Assembly: GCF_001050345.1 (NCBI RefSeq)
Contig: NZ_LFMW01000024.1
Coordinates: 1 to 64,000 of the forward strand
Source of the DNA: Pseudomonas fildesensis
GTDB lineage: Bacteria > Pseudomonadota > Gammaproteobacteria > Pseudomonadales > Pseudomonadaceae
DNA: 64,000 nucleotides
Direction of reading: 5' to 3'
The notes beneath the pieces are model-generated. The model had not been told where the DNA came from and made no database searches. It saw only the letters and a program-made list of their open reading frames with translations. The stretch's first letter is position 1, and every line of letters begins with the position of its first letter. Shown here one piece after another: positions 7,411 to 17,241 of this stretch. The position numbers and the translations under genes are program-made.

Positions 7411-9663
7411 TTAGCAGCTCGCAGACCAAGACTGCAGCAATGTAGACAATTCTTCCGCACGTACTGGAGGACTGAGCAGATACCCTTGCACGAATGGGCA
7501 ATCCATTTCCTTCAGTCGTTGGAGCTGAGCGAGCGTCTCAATGCCCTCAGCTGTGATAGCCAAGTTCAACGTCCTGCCAAGGGAAAGTATACTTCTGATG
7601 ATGGCATCACTTCGGTCAAAGGACATCATTCTAGACACGAAGGAACGGTCGATTTTGATGGCATCGAGCGGGTAGCGATCAATATATCCAAGGGAGCTGT
7701 AGCCAGTACCGAAGTCATCAAGCGCCACGCGAATCCCGCGGGCACGAACCCCCTCCAGCACGCTTGCGGTCATCTCCGGCTCGTGAAGAAAAACAGATTC
7801 CGTAATCTCAATCTGCAGCTCGTGTGCGCAAACTCCCGTGGTCGACAGCACATTGCTGACTTGAGCTACATAACCAGGACGAATGAGCTCAGTGCCTGAT
7901 ACGTTCACATTCAAATGCAATTTTAGCGAAGGAAATTCGTGCTTCCAGCGCTGTAATTCTGTGCAAGCTCGTTGCATGACCCAACGGCCCAACTCATGAA
8001 TTGCACCGATATCTTCAGCTACCGGGATGAAGACGTCTGGAGGCACATGCCCCAGCTCTGGATGAAGCCATCTGACCAAAGCTTCGACGCCACTGATTTC
8101 GCCGGTCTTGACGTTATAAATCGGCTGGTAAACAACTGAAAACTCTTCGCGCGCAATGGCTTGCTTCAGCGCGTTTTGCATCAGGAGTGCATCAATAGCG
8201 GCCTTTCGCATTGAGGCATCAAATATCGTCCAGCGGCCACGTCCTTTCTTCTTCGCTGCGTACATCGCAACATCAGCGTCTCTAAGCAAATCTTCAGGTG
8301 TTTCGTGTGAGGCGTCAGTTGTCACAATGCCCAAGCTGCAGGACGTGAAAATATCCTGGCCATAAATCGCAACTGGCTGGCTGAGTTGGCTAACAATACG
8401 TTGAGCGAGCTCGATGGCTATAGGAGCCTTTTCATCCCCAGCCAGTAGAATTGCAAATTCGTCGCCGCCAATGCGGGCAAAGATATCGTCTCCCTGGATA
8501 CAGCTTTCAAGACGCCGCGCGACGACTTTCAGGAGATGATCACCTGCGCTGTGGCCAAGGCTATCGTTGACAAATTTAAAACGATCAAGGTCTAGAAACA
8601 GTACCGTAGCCGCAGGTACATGGTGAGGCTTGCTCGCAGTGAACATACTCAGCAACCTAGACATGAGATAAGCCCGGTTGTGCAACGAGGTCAGGTCGTC
8701 GTGAAAGGCTGCATATGAAAGCTCCTCTTCAATGCGCTCCCTCTCCAGCAGCCGCGTCTCCAACGCGACCTTCGCATCTCTATCAGACTGAGCCTGACGT
8801 GCCAGCAACTCTGCTTCCTTGCGTTCGCTGATATCCCTCTGAACGGAAACCCAGTGTGTGAACCATCCTCGCTCGTTGGCGACAGGCACGATGCTCAGTT
8901 GCACCCAGAACTTGCTGCCGTCTTTGCGCGCGTTGATAAGCTCCACATCAATAGGCTCCCACTTCAACAATGCGGCACGAATTGAATCGAGAGTTGCTCT
9001 GCTCGTATCTTCCGAATGGAGAATACGAGGGGTTAGCCCGATCACGTCTGACAAGCTAAAACCCGTAGTGGTGAGGAACGCGGGATTACAGTAAACAATC
9101 CTGGGGCCGGGCTGATCTATGGGCTCGGCTTCAGTGATCAGGATTGCGTCTTTCGCATTGACCACCACAGACTCAAGTAGCGTTAAGCGCTCGATCAACG
9201 GATCTATAGCGGGGACAGGTTTGATTCCCTTTGACTCAATCAGCTTGCTAAAAACTGCGCCATGAGTTTGTAAGGCGTATGTTTGCGCGGCACTCAATCT
9301 TTGTAGTGGCTCAGCACTGCTGACCAGCAAAACGCCCAACAAACTGTTGTCCGCCCCACGGACGGCTAGGCCAATCAGAAAGCCCTCTCGGAAGTACATA
9401 AGCCGGTGAAACAAGATAGGCATAACCTGTCCTGCGGCTTCAGTGATTGCGATCAAATCTTTTTGAGAAACAGCCTCACGTAGAAAGCTTTCAGTTGGGC
9501 CCTCGATGACTAGGTCTTGGTGCACGCCGTAACTGGCGATAATCGCCCACTTCCCTGGCAATCCACCCACAAGCAGTCCCCTGGTGCAGTCTGCTGAGTA
9601 TGCAGCAGCCTGCGCCAACAGGTTCAGCGTGTTTGAGGTTTGGTTGTTGAAGTTATCTTGCAT
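7411..9663 (-). CDS. GAF-PAS-GGDEF-EAL cyclic-di-GMP signalling protein
   Basis: The protein is 750 residues. The N-terminal ~140 residues look like a GAF-type sensor. A PAS domain follows (about 155-285) with a PAC end, then a short coiled coil. The GGDEF domain has an intact GGDEF at 399-403, and the EAL domain has an intact EAL at 527-529 with the later conserved DDFGTGYSS and IDRSFV stretches. Both catalytic signatures are preserved, so it could make or break c-di-GMP depending on the signal. No transmembrane segment was seen, so it is probably cytoplasmic. It is monocistronic and faces away from the hybrid kinase cluster. Confidence 0.92.
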   Translation of the reverse strand: MQDNFNNQTSNTLNLLAQAAAYSADCTRGLLVGGLPGKWAIIASYGVHQDLVIEGPTESFLREAVSQKDLIAITEAAGQVMPILFHRLMYFREGFLIGLAVRGADNSLLGVLLVSSAEPLQRLSAAQTYALQTHGAVFSKLIESKGIKPVPAIDPLIERLTLLESVVVNAKDAILITEAEPIDQPGPRIVYCNPAFLTTTGFSLSDVIGLTPRILHSEDTSRATLDSIRAALLKWEPIDVELINARKDGSKFWVQLSIVPVANERGWFTHWVSVQRDISERKEAELLARQAQSDRDAKVALETRLLERERIEEELSYAAFHDDLTSLHNRAYLMSRLLSMFTASKPHHVPAATVLFLDLDRFKFVNDSLGHSAGDHLLKVVARRLESCIQGDDIFARIGGDEFAILLAGDEKAPIAIELAQRIVSQLSQPVAIYGQDIFTSCSLGIVTTDASHETPEDLLRDADVAMYAAKKKGRGRWTIFDASMRKAAIDALLMQNALKQAIAREEFSVVYQPIYNVKTGEISGVEALVRWLHPELGHVPPDVFIPVAEDIGAIHELGRWVMQRACTELQRWKHEFPSLKLHLNVNVSGTELIRPGYVAQVSNVLSTTGVCAHELQIEITESVFLHEPEMTASVLEGVRARGIRVALDDFGTGYSSLGYIDRYPLDAIKIDRSFVSRMMSFDRSDAIIRSILSLGRTLNLAITAEGIETLAQLQRLKEMDCPFVQGYLLSPPVRAEELSTLLQSWSASC

Positions 9664-9809
9664 TTAATCGCCTACTTTCAAGCCATTACTGAGGCTGGTG
9701 GACACCAAGGTATCACTATGCCATCACCTCCGTATGTCGCGTTGACGGATGGCTAGATGCTTACGCTATAGGAATAGGTAAGACAAGCAGTGCACAGTTC
9801 CACTTCGCC

Positions 9810-9863
9810 GGCGTTGGCGCTGGCGCTGGTGCTGGTGCTGGTGCTGGTGCTGGTGCTGGTGCT
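9810..9863 (+). repeat. Nine-unit hexanucleotide tandem repeat
   Basis: The unit is GGYGYT: one GGCGTT, two GGCGCT and six identical GGTGCT. It lies in the 425-bp gap between the GGDEF-EAL gene (which starts at 9663 going left) and a small ORF at 10089. No gene reads through it convincingly, although one plus frame would give an Ala-Gly run. Otherwise the gap 9664-10088 holds nothing recognisable. Such repeats can change copy number by slippage. Confidence 0.9.
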
Positions 9864-10088
9864 GAATATCTGCTCCCGCCCCGCGCAAAGCTGCGGTATT
9901 TGAGATCAGTGGGCTTTTGTCAAAAGCTTGATAGACCGGTATAAATTTTTAAACCTCTGCGTACCAGGATTAAAGCACCGTCAGTGCGTTCAGCGCTCAG
10001 CGCTCAGTATGGAATGACCTGAAACTCAAATTGCGGCCTTCAGTTCCTACGCTGCCAAATCAAGTTTTTACGGGGAAGGATCGAGCTC

Positions 10089-10298
10089 ATGCCATCCAAA
10101 TATCCGCTAGCTGATGTCCTAGAGAGGATGTACGAAAACCAGCTCGCCTTAGAGGCCGCACTGATGGAATTGACCCTTCACGTCGAGGCTCACGGTCATG
10201 CAGATGTGGGGAATAATATCCGTGGCGCCCTCGAAATCATTGGCGAAAACGCTGTCCACATAAAACAGGGCCTGGCGCGTCTCAGCAAACTCCCATGA
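10089..10298 (+). CDS. Small conserved hypothetical protein
   Basis: This 69-residue, mostly helical, acidic protein contains DVLERMYENQLALEAALMEL and a second helix ending in HIKQGLARL. I believe related short proteins occur widely in Pseudomonas, but I know no function. GGGAAGGA lies upstream of the ATG. Its stop overlaps the start of the following broken gene (ATGA), so they form a pair. Confidence 0.6.
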   Translation: MPSKYPLADVLERMYENQLALEAALMELTLHVEAHGHADVGNNIRGALEIIGENAVHIKQGLARLSKLP

Positions 10299-10781
10299 TC
10301 CAGCCGCTATTTGATTTTGATCTCAAAAGCGTTACCAACCAGCACCACATCACAGGAAAGGCCGCCATCAACTTCCCTCATCCGGGACACGCTTCAGGTG
10401 GGTGGCACTTCCTATCCTACTTTGACCGAGAGGCTGGGGTGGCCAAGGTGTCATTGGCAGGCATCCATTATGCTGACACCACTGGCTACTTTGGCGACCT
10501 GGGCATCACTGAAGTCACTGATCAGCTAGCTGGGTATTAGAAGGCAGGCGCCTCTTCATGGCAGATCATTCCCAGCGGCTTCCGACATGATCGTAAAGTG
10601 GGTACAGAGCGGCTCCAGGCGCTGCAATGTCGAGGTGGCTGAGTGGTTTCCCACCCGAGCAGAAAAACAGTTACTGCTCTCGATTCTTCATTTGGGAAAG
10701 CCCAAGCTCTTCGAGCTAGCTAAGCTGCAACAAGTGGACGCTTGGCTAAGCTCGCAAGAGGTCGATCAAGAGTGCAAATAG
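10295..10781 (+). pseudogene. Hypothetical gene broken by two frameshifts
   Basis: Three consecutive segments in three frames read as one protein: residues from 10295 (GGWHFLSYFDREAGVAKVSLAG), a middle piece around 10558 (MADHSQRL) and a 3' part from about 10580 (DMIVKWVQSGSRRCNVEVAEWF) to 10781. The frame changes lie near 10535 and 10578. Each change goes in the same direction. The ancestral protein would be about 160 residues; no function is known. It overlaps the small gene before it. Confidence 0.55.
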
Positions 10782-11034
10782 AGCGACCAGAATGAGCCTC
10801 GGTAGCGTTAGGGAATAGCAGTCTGTTACATCCGAGCCTGAGCGGAGCAGAAGATTGCTTTAGCCAATCGGCGAACCAAATAAACCACTACAATGGCTAC
10901 CACCTGATAGCCATCGCAGCGAAGGTAGCCGGCCTGGCCTGAGCGTATTCGTGACTTGAAGATTGGACATATAGCGGCCCCCAACAGGGTTTGAACGTTA
11001 ATCTTGAAGGCTGAAGGCCTTCTGCGATGGAACA

Positions 11035-14000
11035 ATGCGGGTGAGAAAACATAAGTTTTTTGCATGGCACTGGGGAGTTGCAATCACTCTGGCAGTGGGG
11101 TTAGGGTCAAGCATTCTGGGTGGTTGGATGCTTGAGCGCATCAACGAACGGCAGGCTCAAGAAGCTATTGCAGCGGCGACCGAAGACGCCGCAGAGTTGG
11201 TTTTAATGCGTCTAAATCTTTACCAATACGGTTTGCGAGGCGCTCGTGGAGTGGTGCTGACAGCAGGCGAAAATGACATTAGCCGTGAAGTGTTTCGCCG
11301 ATATCACAGAACACGCGACCTCGCTTTCGAGTTCCCCGGCGCCAGTGCCTTTGGTTTTATCAGGCGTGTATCAGAACGCGATGAAAACGAGTTTCTCAAG
11401 CACGCTCAAGCTGACGGCGTAGCGGATTTCTCCATTCATCAATTCTCAGCGCACTCAGGCGAGCGCTACGTTGTTCAATATGTCGAACCGGCTGAAGATA
11501 ACAAGGCTGCCATTGGCTTGGACATAGCGTCAGAGACATCGCGGCGAGAGGCAGCACAATCCTCGATACAAAGCGGCGCGGCACGCATCACTGGGCCCAT
11601 CACGCTAATACAGTCCATAGGAAAACCGCAGCAGTCTTTCCTGGTATTGATGCCCATCTTTCGCGGCGGAGTGACTCCGGTGACCGCTACTGAACGCGAG
11701 GCCGCAGCTTTTGGCTGGAGCTATGTCGTTTTGCGGACAGAGGAGGTGCTCAGAAGCCTGCGCATAGAAAACGAGACGATGCATCTGCGATTAAGGGATA
11801 TCACTGTCCCAGGTCAAGAAAAGCTGTTTTATGAAAGCAGCAACGACTCGACTAGCCAAGAAACGCTAGTGACCCACCGACTGGAGCGTGATGTATACGG
11901 GAGGCGATGGGAAATTGAACTCCGCGCCAACCCTTTGTTCATCCAGCGCTTGCATCAGGTTTCACCAACGGTAGTTCTGTTAATTGGTGGTTTGCTCACT
12001 CTTCTTCTGGCTACGCTGGCGGGTGTTATGAGTGTCAGCCGTCAACGCAGGCGTCAGATCTTCGCTGAGCAGGCAAGGTTGGCCGCAATCGTCGAAAGTT
12101 CGGCTGATGGCATTATTGGAAAAACACTCGATGGCATCGTCACCAACTGGAACAAGGGCGCCGAGCATCTGTTTGGCTATACCGCTGAGGAGGCGGTCGG
12201 CCATACACTGGCCAGCTTGATTGTTCCTTTGGAGCTTGTAGCTGAGGAAGCCCATATCCTTGCGCGCATAAGGGCGGGAGAGCGAATCACCAGCTTTGAT
12301 ACTCAACGCCGACGAAAAGATAGCCGGCTGATCGACGTATCCACCAGTATTTCCCCCATTTATGGCGAGGGTGGTAGCGTCATTGGAGTCTCAAAGACGT
12401 TAAGGGATATATCAGAAAAAAAAGCTGTAGAAGCTCGAATTCTCGAACTCAATTCCAACCTCGAAGAGCAGGTTGCACAGCGCACGTCCGAGTTGCGGCA
12501 CCTCAATCTGTTGTTGGGCACTGTGCTGCGCTCGGCTACTGAGTTTTCGATCATCGCGACGGATCTCGATGGCGTTATCCGTGTATTTAACAAAGGCTCC
12601 GAGCATTTGTTGGGTTATGGCGCAGATGAGTTACTGGGTAAAAACACCGCAGCGCTATTTCATGTCCCCGAAGAAGTAGCTGCACGTGGCGTTGAGCTGA
12701 GCGAGGAGTACGCTCAGACTATCGACGGTTTCCGTGTGTTTGCCCATAAGCCAGAGCTTGAAGGCGCAGAAACCCGAGAGTGGACTTACACGCGCAAGGA
12801 TGGCTCGCGGTTTCCTGTCACGCTAGTGGTCACCTCAATGCGCGATGCCGATGGGGTATTGAGCGGTTACCTGGGTATCGCGGTAGACATAACCGAACGT
12901 AAAGCAGCAGAAAAGGAGCTGGCTGCGAGCCTGGAGACGACAGAGAAACAACGTAGCGAACTAATGAAGGTGCACGATCAGCTGCTGATGGCGGCTGAAG
13001 TGGCCGAACTTGGCGTCTGGTCTTGGACATTGGCAGACAATGCCTTGAAGTGGAATGACCGTATGTTCGAGTTATACGGGCAGCCACTGTCGTTGCGCGA
13101 TACCGGTCTGAGCTACATGCACTGGTACGCGCGTGTTCACCCCGAGGATGTCGTGGCAGCGGCGGCAAAACTGAATGCCGCCGTCGAGGGGACTGATGTG
13201 TATGACACAATTTTCCGTGTCGTTCGCCCGGACGGCCAGATTCGCGTTATCCACGCTGGTGCGCAAATTGAACGGGATCATGCTGGTTTGGCTTTGCGCG
13301 TGACGGGCATCAATCGGGACATCACCGCCCAGCGCGAACTCGAATCGCGTCTGCATTACGCCAAGGAACAAGCTGATGGGGCAAGTGCGGCCAAGTCTGC
13401 TTTTCTGGCCAACATGAGCCATGAAATACGCACGCCAATGAATGCTGTGCTGGGTATGTTGCAGTTGGTGCAGAACACTGACCTAAATGGTCGCCAACTC
13501 GATTATGTGACCAAAGCGCAGACCGCTGCGAAATCGCTGCTGGGTTTGCTCAATGACATCCTCGATTACTCCAAGATTGAGGCGGGAAAACTGCAACTCG
13601 ATGAGCACCCGTTCGAGCTTGAGCCGCTCATGCGTGACCTCGCGGTAGTGCTGGCAGGTAACCAGGGCGAGAAGGAGGTTGAGGTCATGTTCGACCTGGA
13701 CTCCAATTTACCCAACCACCTGATCGGCGATAGCCTGCGACTGCAACAGGTACTGATCAACCTGGCGGGTAATGCTCTCAAGTTCACCCTGGAAGGCCAA
13801 GTCGTGGTCAGCGTTGAACAACTAAAGCGCACGGAAAATACTGTGAGCTTGCGCATCGCCGTTTCTGATACTGGCATCGGTATTAGCCCGGAACAAACTC
13901 AGCGCATTTTTGAGGGTTTCACTCAGGCCGAGGCTTCAACTTCCCGGCGCTTTGGTGGCACAGGTCTGGGCCTAGTGATCTGCAAACGGTTGGTCACCTT

Positions 14001-15585
14001 GATGGGTGGTGAACTTCATGTGGAGAGCCAGCAAGGTGTCGGGAGTCGTTTCTGGTTCGATATCACTCTGGATGTAGCTCCGACGTCACTGCTGAAATCC
14101 GCCTTTACTGAAGTCGATTTGCCCATACGTATTCTGGTCGTCGACGACAACGCCATGGCGAGTGAATTACTGTTGCGAACCGTTCGTGCATTCGGATGGA
14201 TTGCTGACAGCGTGAGTGGTGGTACGCAAGCGGTGGAATGCGTGAAGAAAGCCCAGGCGCTAGGTGAAGCCTACGACGTGGTGCTGATGGACTGGCGGAT
14301 GTCTGATATGGATGGACTGAGCGCTGCGCAATTGATTCAGCAGCAGGGCAACGGTGTGCCCCCTCCGATGGTCATTATGATCACTGCTTACGGTCGCGAG
14401 GTATTGGCTGACGCACACCAGGCGGGAGACGCCCCCTTCGTGGGTTTCCTCACCAAACCTGTCACTCCCAAGCAGCTAGCCGACGCCGTTCAGCGAGCAC
14501 TTAACGACAAAGACCAGGTGCATTCCCCCCTTTCCCGGTCAACAGTTGACAGGCCGCAGCGTCTGGCCGGGCTGCGACTATTGGTGGTGGAAGACAACAT
14601 GCTCAATCGCCAGGTCGCCGATGAGTTACTGACAAGGGAAGGTGCTCAGGTGACGCTGGCCGAAGGCGGGCTGGAAGGTGTAAGCAAGGTGATGAATGAG
14701 CATGTGCCCTTTGACGTCGTATTAATGGATATCCAGATGCCAGATATTGATGGCTTGGAGGCGACTCGTCGTATTAGATCGAACCTACGCTTCGCAACAC
14801 TGCCGATTGTGGCGATGACCGCAAATGTCTCCAATACCGACCGTGAAGCCTGTCTTGCTGCGGGGATGAATGATCATGTCGGCAAACCTATAGACCTAGA
14901 ACAACTCGTGGTAACGCTGCTCTTTCAATCGGGCCGTGAAGATAGTCACGCAACTTTAATCTTGGGACAAGTCGATGCAGGAGAAGACGTTTTAGAGTCT
15001 CGTAAATCAACTATTGACCGCTTTGCTGGTAACCTCAATTTGGTCCGCACGGTGCTAGGTACCTTTGGCCCAGAGATGGAAAAACAGCTTGCCCAGTTGC
15101 GTGATCAGATTCAGCGGCAAGATGCATCGGGGGCCGCTTTTGTGCTCCATACCATTAAAGGTAGCAGCGGTACTATGGGCGCCAAGGCATTGTCGCTGCT
15201 GGCAGGCGACCTGGAGCACAAACTGAAATCTGCCGATTCAGAGTCTGTAGCGAGTCTTTTGGCCGACCCAATATGGTTTGACGGGTTGAGCAGGTTACTG
15301 CAACAAAGCCTTGAGCAAATGAATGCCGACTTTGGTCAGAGCCAGCGTGCAAAAAGTAGTGCTGACGAAGATTCCGTGGCGCCCGCGCAATGGAGAGAAT
15401 CCCTAGAGGAGATTTTGCTATTGCTGGAAACGGGTAACCTTCAAGCCATAGAACTGGCAGACGCATTGGCGTCAAAAATGCCGCAATCCCTGCGCCCACA
15501 GTTCGACGAACTGGTTGTCAGGGTGCAGTCGCTCGACTTTTCCGCTGCGATGCCGATTGGTCGTGACCTGTTGAGATTTGCCTGA
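11035..15585 (+). CDS. CHASE-PAS-hybrid sensor histidine kinase with two receivers and Hpt
   Basis: This 1516-residue membrane kinase has a TM helix at about 13-33, a periplasmic CHASE domain at about 75-240 and a second TM helix at 309-335. Three PAS/PAC units (about 345-465, 490-625, 650-770) and a coiled coil between the first two follow. HisKA has phospho-acceptor His796 in MSHEIRTPMN. Then come the HATPase, two receivers (starting at ILVVDDN and LLVVEDN) and a C-terminal Hpt with HTIKGSSGTMGA. It is a full internal phosphorelay of the BarA/ArcB kind. Its TGA overlaps the start of the next gene by one base, so the partner diguanylate cyclase is the likely output. Confidence 0.93.
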   Translation: MRVRKHKFFAWHWGVAITLAVGLGSSILGGWMLERINERQAQEAIAAATEDAAELVLMRLNLYQYGLRGARGVVLTAGENDISREVFRRYHRTRDLAFEFPGASAFGFIRRVSERDENEFLKHAQADGVADFSIHQFSAHSGERYVVQYVEPAEDNKAAIGLDIASETSRREAAQSSIQSGAARITGPITLIQSIGKPQQSFLVLMPIFRGGVTPVTATEREAAAFGWSYVVLRTEEVLRSLRIENETMHLRLRDITVPGQEKLFYESSNDSTSQETLVTHRLERDVYGRRWEIELRANPLFIQRLHQVSPTVVLLIGGLLTLLLATLAGVMSVSRQRRRQIFAEQARLAAIVESSADGIIGKTLDGIVTNWNKGAEHLFGYTAEEAVGHTLASLIVPLELVAEEAHILARIRAGERITSFDTQRRRKDSRLIDVSTSISPIYGEGGSVIGVSKTLRDISEKKAVEARILELNSNLEEQVAQRTSELRHLNLLLGTVLRSATEFSIIATDLDGVIRVFNKGSEHLLGYGADELLGKNTAALFHVPEEVAARGVELSEEYAQTIDGFRVFAHKPELEGAETREWTYTRKDGSRFPVTLVVTSMRDADGVLSGYLGIAVDITERKAAEKELAASLETTEKQRSELMKVHDQLLMAAEVAELGVWSWTLADNALKWNDRMFELYGQPLSLRDTGLSYMHWYARVHPEDVVAAAAKLNAAVEGTDVYDTIFRVVRPDGQIRVIHAGAQIERDHAGLALRVTGINRDITAQRELESRLHYAKEQADGASAAKSAFLANMSHEIRTPMNAVLGMLQLVQNTDLNGRQLDYVTKAQTAAKSLLGLLNDILDYSKIEAGKLQLDEHPFELEPLMRDLAVVLAGNQGEKEVEVMFDLDSNLPNHLIGDSLRLQQVLINLAGNALKFTLEGQVVVSVEQLKRTENTVSLRIAVSDTGIGISPEQTQRIFEGFTQAEASTSRRFGGTGLGLVICKRLVTLMGGELHVESQQGVGSRFWFDITLDVAPTSLLKSAFTEVDLPIRILVVDDNAMASELLLRTVRAFGWIADSVSGGTQAVECVKKAQALGEAYDVVLMDWRMSDMDGLSAAQLIQQQGNGVPPPMVIMITAYGREVLADAHQAGDAPFVGFLTKPVTPKQLADAVQRALNDKDQVHSPLSRSTVDRPQRLAGLRLLVVEDNMLNRQVADELLTREGAQVTLAEGGLEGVSKVMNEHVPFDVVLMDIQMPDIDGLEATRRIRSNLRFATLPIVAMTANVSNTDREACLAAGMNDHVGKPIDLEQLVVTLLFQSGREDSHATLILGQVDAGEDVLESRKSTIDRFAGNLNLVRTVLGTFGPEMEKQLAQLRDQIQRQDASGAAFVLHTIKGSSGTMGAKALSLLAGDLEHKLKSADSESVASLLADPIWFDGLSRLLQQSLEQMNADFGQSQRAKSSADEDSVAPAQWRESLEEILLLLETGNLQAIELADALASKMPQSLRPQFDELVVRVQSLDFSAAMPIGRDLLRFA

Positions 15586-16532
15586 TGGAGCCGTTGATGA
15601 AAACCTGGTTGCCTCACTCACAAAACCGCCCAAAACTTCTTATTGTCGATGACCTGCCGACTAACATCCGGGTACTGCACGAGCTGTTTCGTGAAGACTG
15701 TGATGTGTTTATGGCCACCAGCGGTGAACAGGCAATTAGCGTATGCCAGGCCCAACTGCCCGATTTGATTCTCCTGGATGTAGTCATGGAGGGTATGGAC
15801 GGGCATGAAGTATGTCGTCGACTCAAGGTTGACCCTACGACCCAGGGCATTCCCATTATCTTCATTACCGCACAGCAGCAGGAGTCGGATGAGGTGCTAG
15901 GTCTGGAGCTAGGCGCGGTCGACTTCATCAGCAAACCGATCAATCCCACCATTGTCAGAGCACGTGTGCGAACACATCTGACCCTGAAGCTACAGAACGA
16001 TCTGCTGCGCTCCATGGCGTTGATGGATGGCCTTACTGGATTGGCTAATCGACGCAAATTCGATGAGGACATATTGGCGGATTGGCGCCAGTGCTTTCGA
16101 GAACAAAAGCCGCTGTCGCTCATCTTAGTGGATGTCGACTATTTCAAGCGCTACAACGACCGATACGGGCATCTGGCTGGGGATGGCTGTCTGAAAACCG
16201 TTGCTCAGGCGTTATCTGAAACGGTTAGACGGCCCTATGACCTGGTCGCTCGGTATGGTGGCGAAGAGTTTGCCTGCGTTCTACCCAATACGGGTCTTTC
16301 TGGTGCGGTCGAGATTGCAGAAAAAATGCAAGAGCGCGTTCGGGGATTGGGCATCGAACATTCTGCTTCTGATGTAGATCGTGTGGTGACTATTTCTCTA
16401 GGCGTCGCAACATTGACTCCCACTAGAGATCTTGAGTTCCAGGCTTTGATAGAAGCTGCAGACAAGCAACTCTACGAAGCGAAGAACACTGGCAGAGCGC
16501 GGGTATGCTCGTCTGCAATGTCGTCCGGTTAA
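15585..16532 (+). CDS. Response-regulator diguanylate cyclase (REC-GGDEF)
   Basis: The protein is 315 residues: a receiver (about 18-135) with phospho-acceptor Asp in LILLDVVMEGMDG, and a GGDEF domain (about 150-310) with DGLTGLANRRKFDED and an intact GGEEF active site in RYGGEEFACVL. It should make c-di-GMP when phosphorylated. The start overlaps the kinase stop (TGATG). A second ATG at 15597 is a possible alternative. The pair is predicted to turn a periplasmic CHASE-sensed signal into a c-di-GMP change. Confidence 0.93.
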   Translation: MEPLMKTWLPHSQNRPKLLIVDDLPTNIRVLHELFREDCDVFMATSGEQAISVCQAQLPDLILLDVVMEGMDGHEVCRRLKVDPTTQGIPIIFITAQQQESDEVLGLELGAVDFISKPINPTIVRARVRTHLTLKLQNDLLRSMALMDGLTGLANRRKFDEDILADWRQCFREQKPLSLILVDVDYFKRYNDRYGHLAGDGCLKTVAQALSETVRRPYDLVARYGGEEFACVLPNTGLSGAVEIAEKMQERVRGLGIEHSASDVDRVVTISLGVATLTPTRDLEFQALIEAADKQLYEAKNTGRARVCSSAMSSG

Positions 16533-16654
16533 GAGTTTTTCCTGTCACTGATTAAATTTTTGGTTGGAGCTTACTACCGGCAGCAAGGCGCTCCTTGCGT
16601 TACCGAGCGGTCAGCCGGTCATGCGGTACAAGCCCTTCAGTTCCATTCTGACGA

Positions 16655-17167
16655 TCATTCTTCCTTTCCCTGTCGTCTACGCGCGGGCTCGACCTCATGA
16701 AGATGGACAGCAAAAGTATCCCACGGGGGCGTAATCGAAAGCTGCCAAAGCATCCGACCGATTTCTCCGCGGTGATAGCCAGCATGGAGCACAACGTGGG
16801 TCAGCATTTCTTCTCTGGTCATGTAACCTTTGTCTCCGTCGGTAAAGACAAATGGTATGGCCTCGGATAGATTTTCGGATGAGGTACTCCGTAAGTAATC
16901 CAGATACCACTGATCGGAGAGCGTCACAGCCGCGCGTAAATCGTCGAGTGTTGGCGTATCGAGCGTGTTATCGGAGAAATGAGGATTTTGCGTGCCGCTT
17001 AGGTGTGCAGCAAAGATTTCTGCCACCACATAATAGTGATTGATCAGACGTGAGGAGGTATGCAGCTCAGTCTTAGACTTTTCCTCATCAAGAGTTCCCA
17101 ATTTGTCGAATAAGTCGATATTGGCCCAGGCATGGTATCTATAGAGTTTCTGAAGCAAGAGGCTCAT
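16655..17167 (-). CDS. DinB-family putative metal-dependent protein
   Basis: A 170-residue four-helix DinB protein. The metal-binding histidines are in YHAWAN near the N-terminus, in LINHYYV, and in the C-terminal VVLHAGYHRGEI. DinB proteins are often thiol-transferase-like or damage-induced enzymes; the substrate here is unknown. The gene is divergent from the TetR regulator at 17236 with a 68-bp intergenic region, so it is a likely target of that regulator. Confidence 0.88.
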   Translation of the reverse strand: MSLLLQKLYRYHAWANIDLFDKLGTLDEEKSKTELHTSSRLINHYYVVAEIFAAHLSGTQNPHFSDNTLDTPTLDDLRAAVTLSDQWYLDYLRSTSSENLSEAIPFVFTDGDKGYMTREEMLTHVVLHAGYHRGEIGRMLWQLSITPPWDTFAVHLHEVEPARRRQGKEE

Positions 17168-17224
17168 TAAGGTCTACCCTTCCGAGTTACACAAAATGTG
17201 AGTAATATTTTCATATTCTGTAGG

Positions 17225-17241
17225 AGACAATTTTATTGTCT
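17225..17241 (+). promoter_or_regulatory. Inverted repeat over the tetR ribosome-binding site and start
   Basis: AGACAAT-TTT-ATTGTCT is a perfect 7-bp inverted repeat overlapping the Shine-Dalgarno TAGGAG (17221-17226) and the TTG start at 17236 of the TetR gene. Its size and position suit an autorepression site for this TetR protein, perhaps also acting on the divergent dinB-like gene. Confidence 0.55.

Noticed and set aside
9810..9863. Tandem repeats as a possible CRISPR array
   Set aside because: The units are 6 bp and contiguous, with no spacers and no cas genes nearby.
6861..10821. GGTAGCGTTAG-type 11-14 bp string seen at 6861 and 10801
   Set aside because: Only two copies and no symmetry; not enough for a repeat family or a regulatory site.
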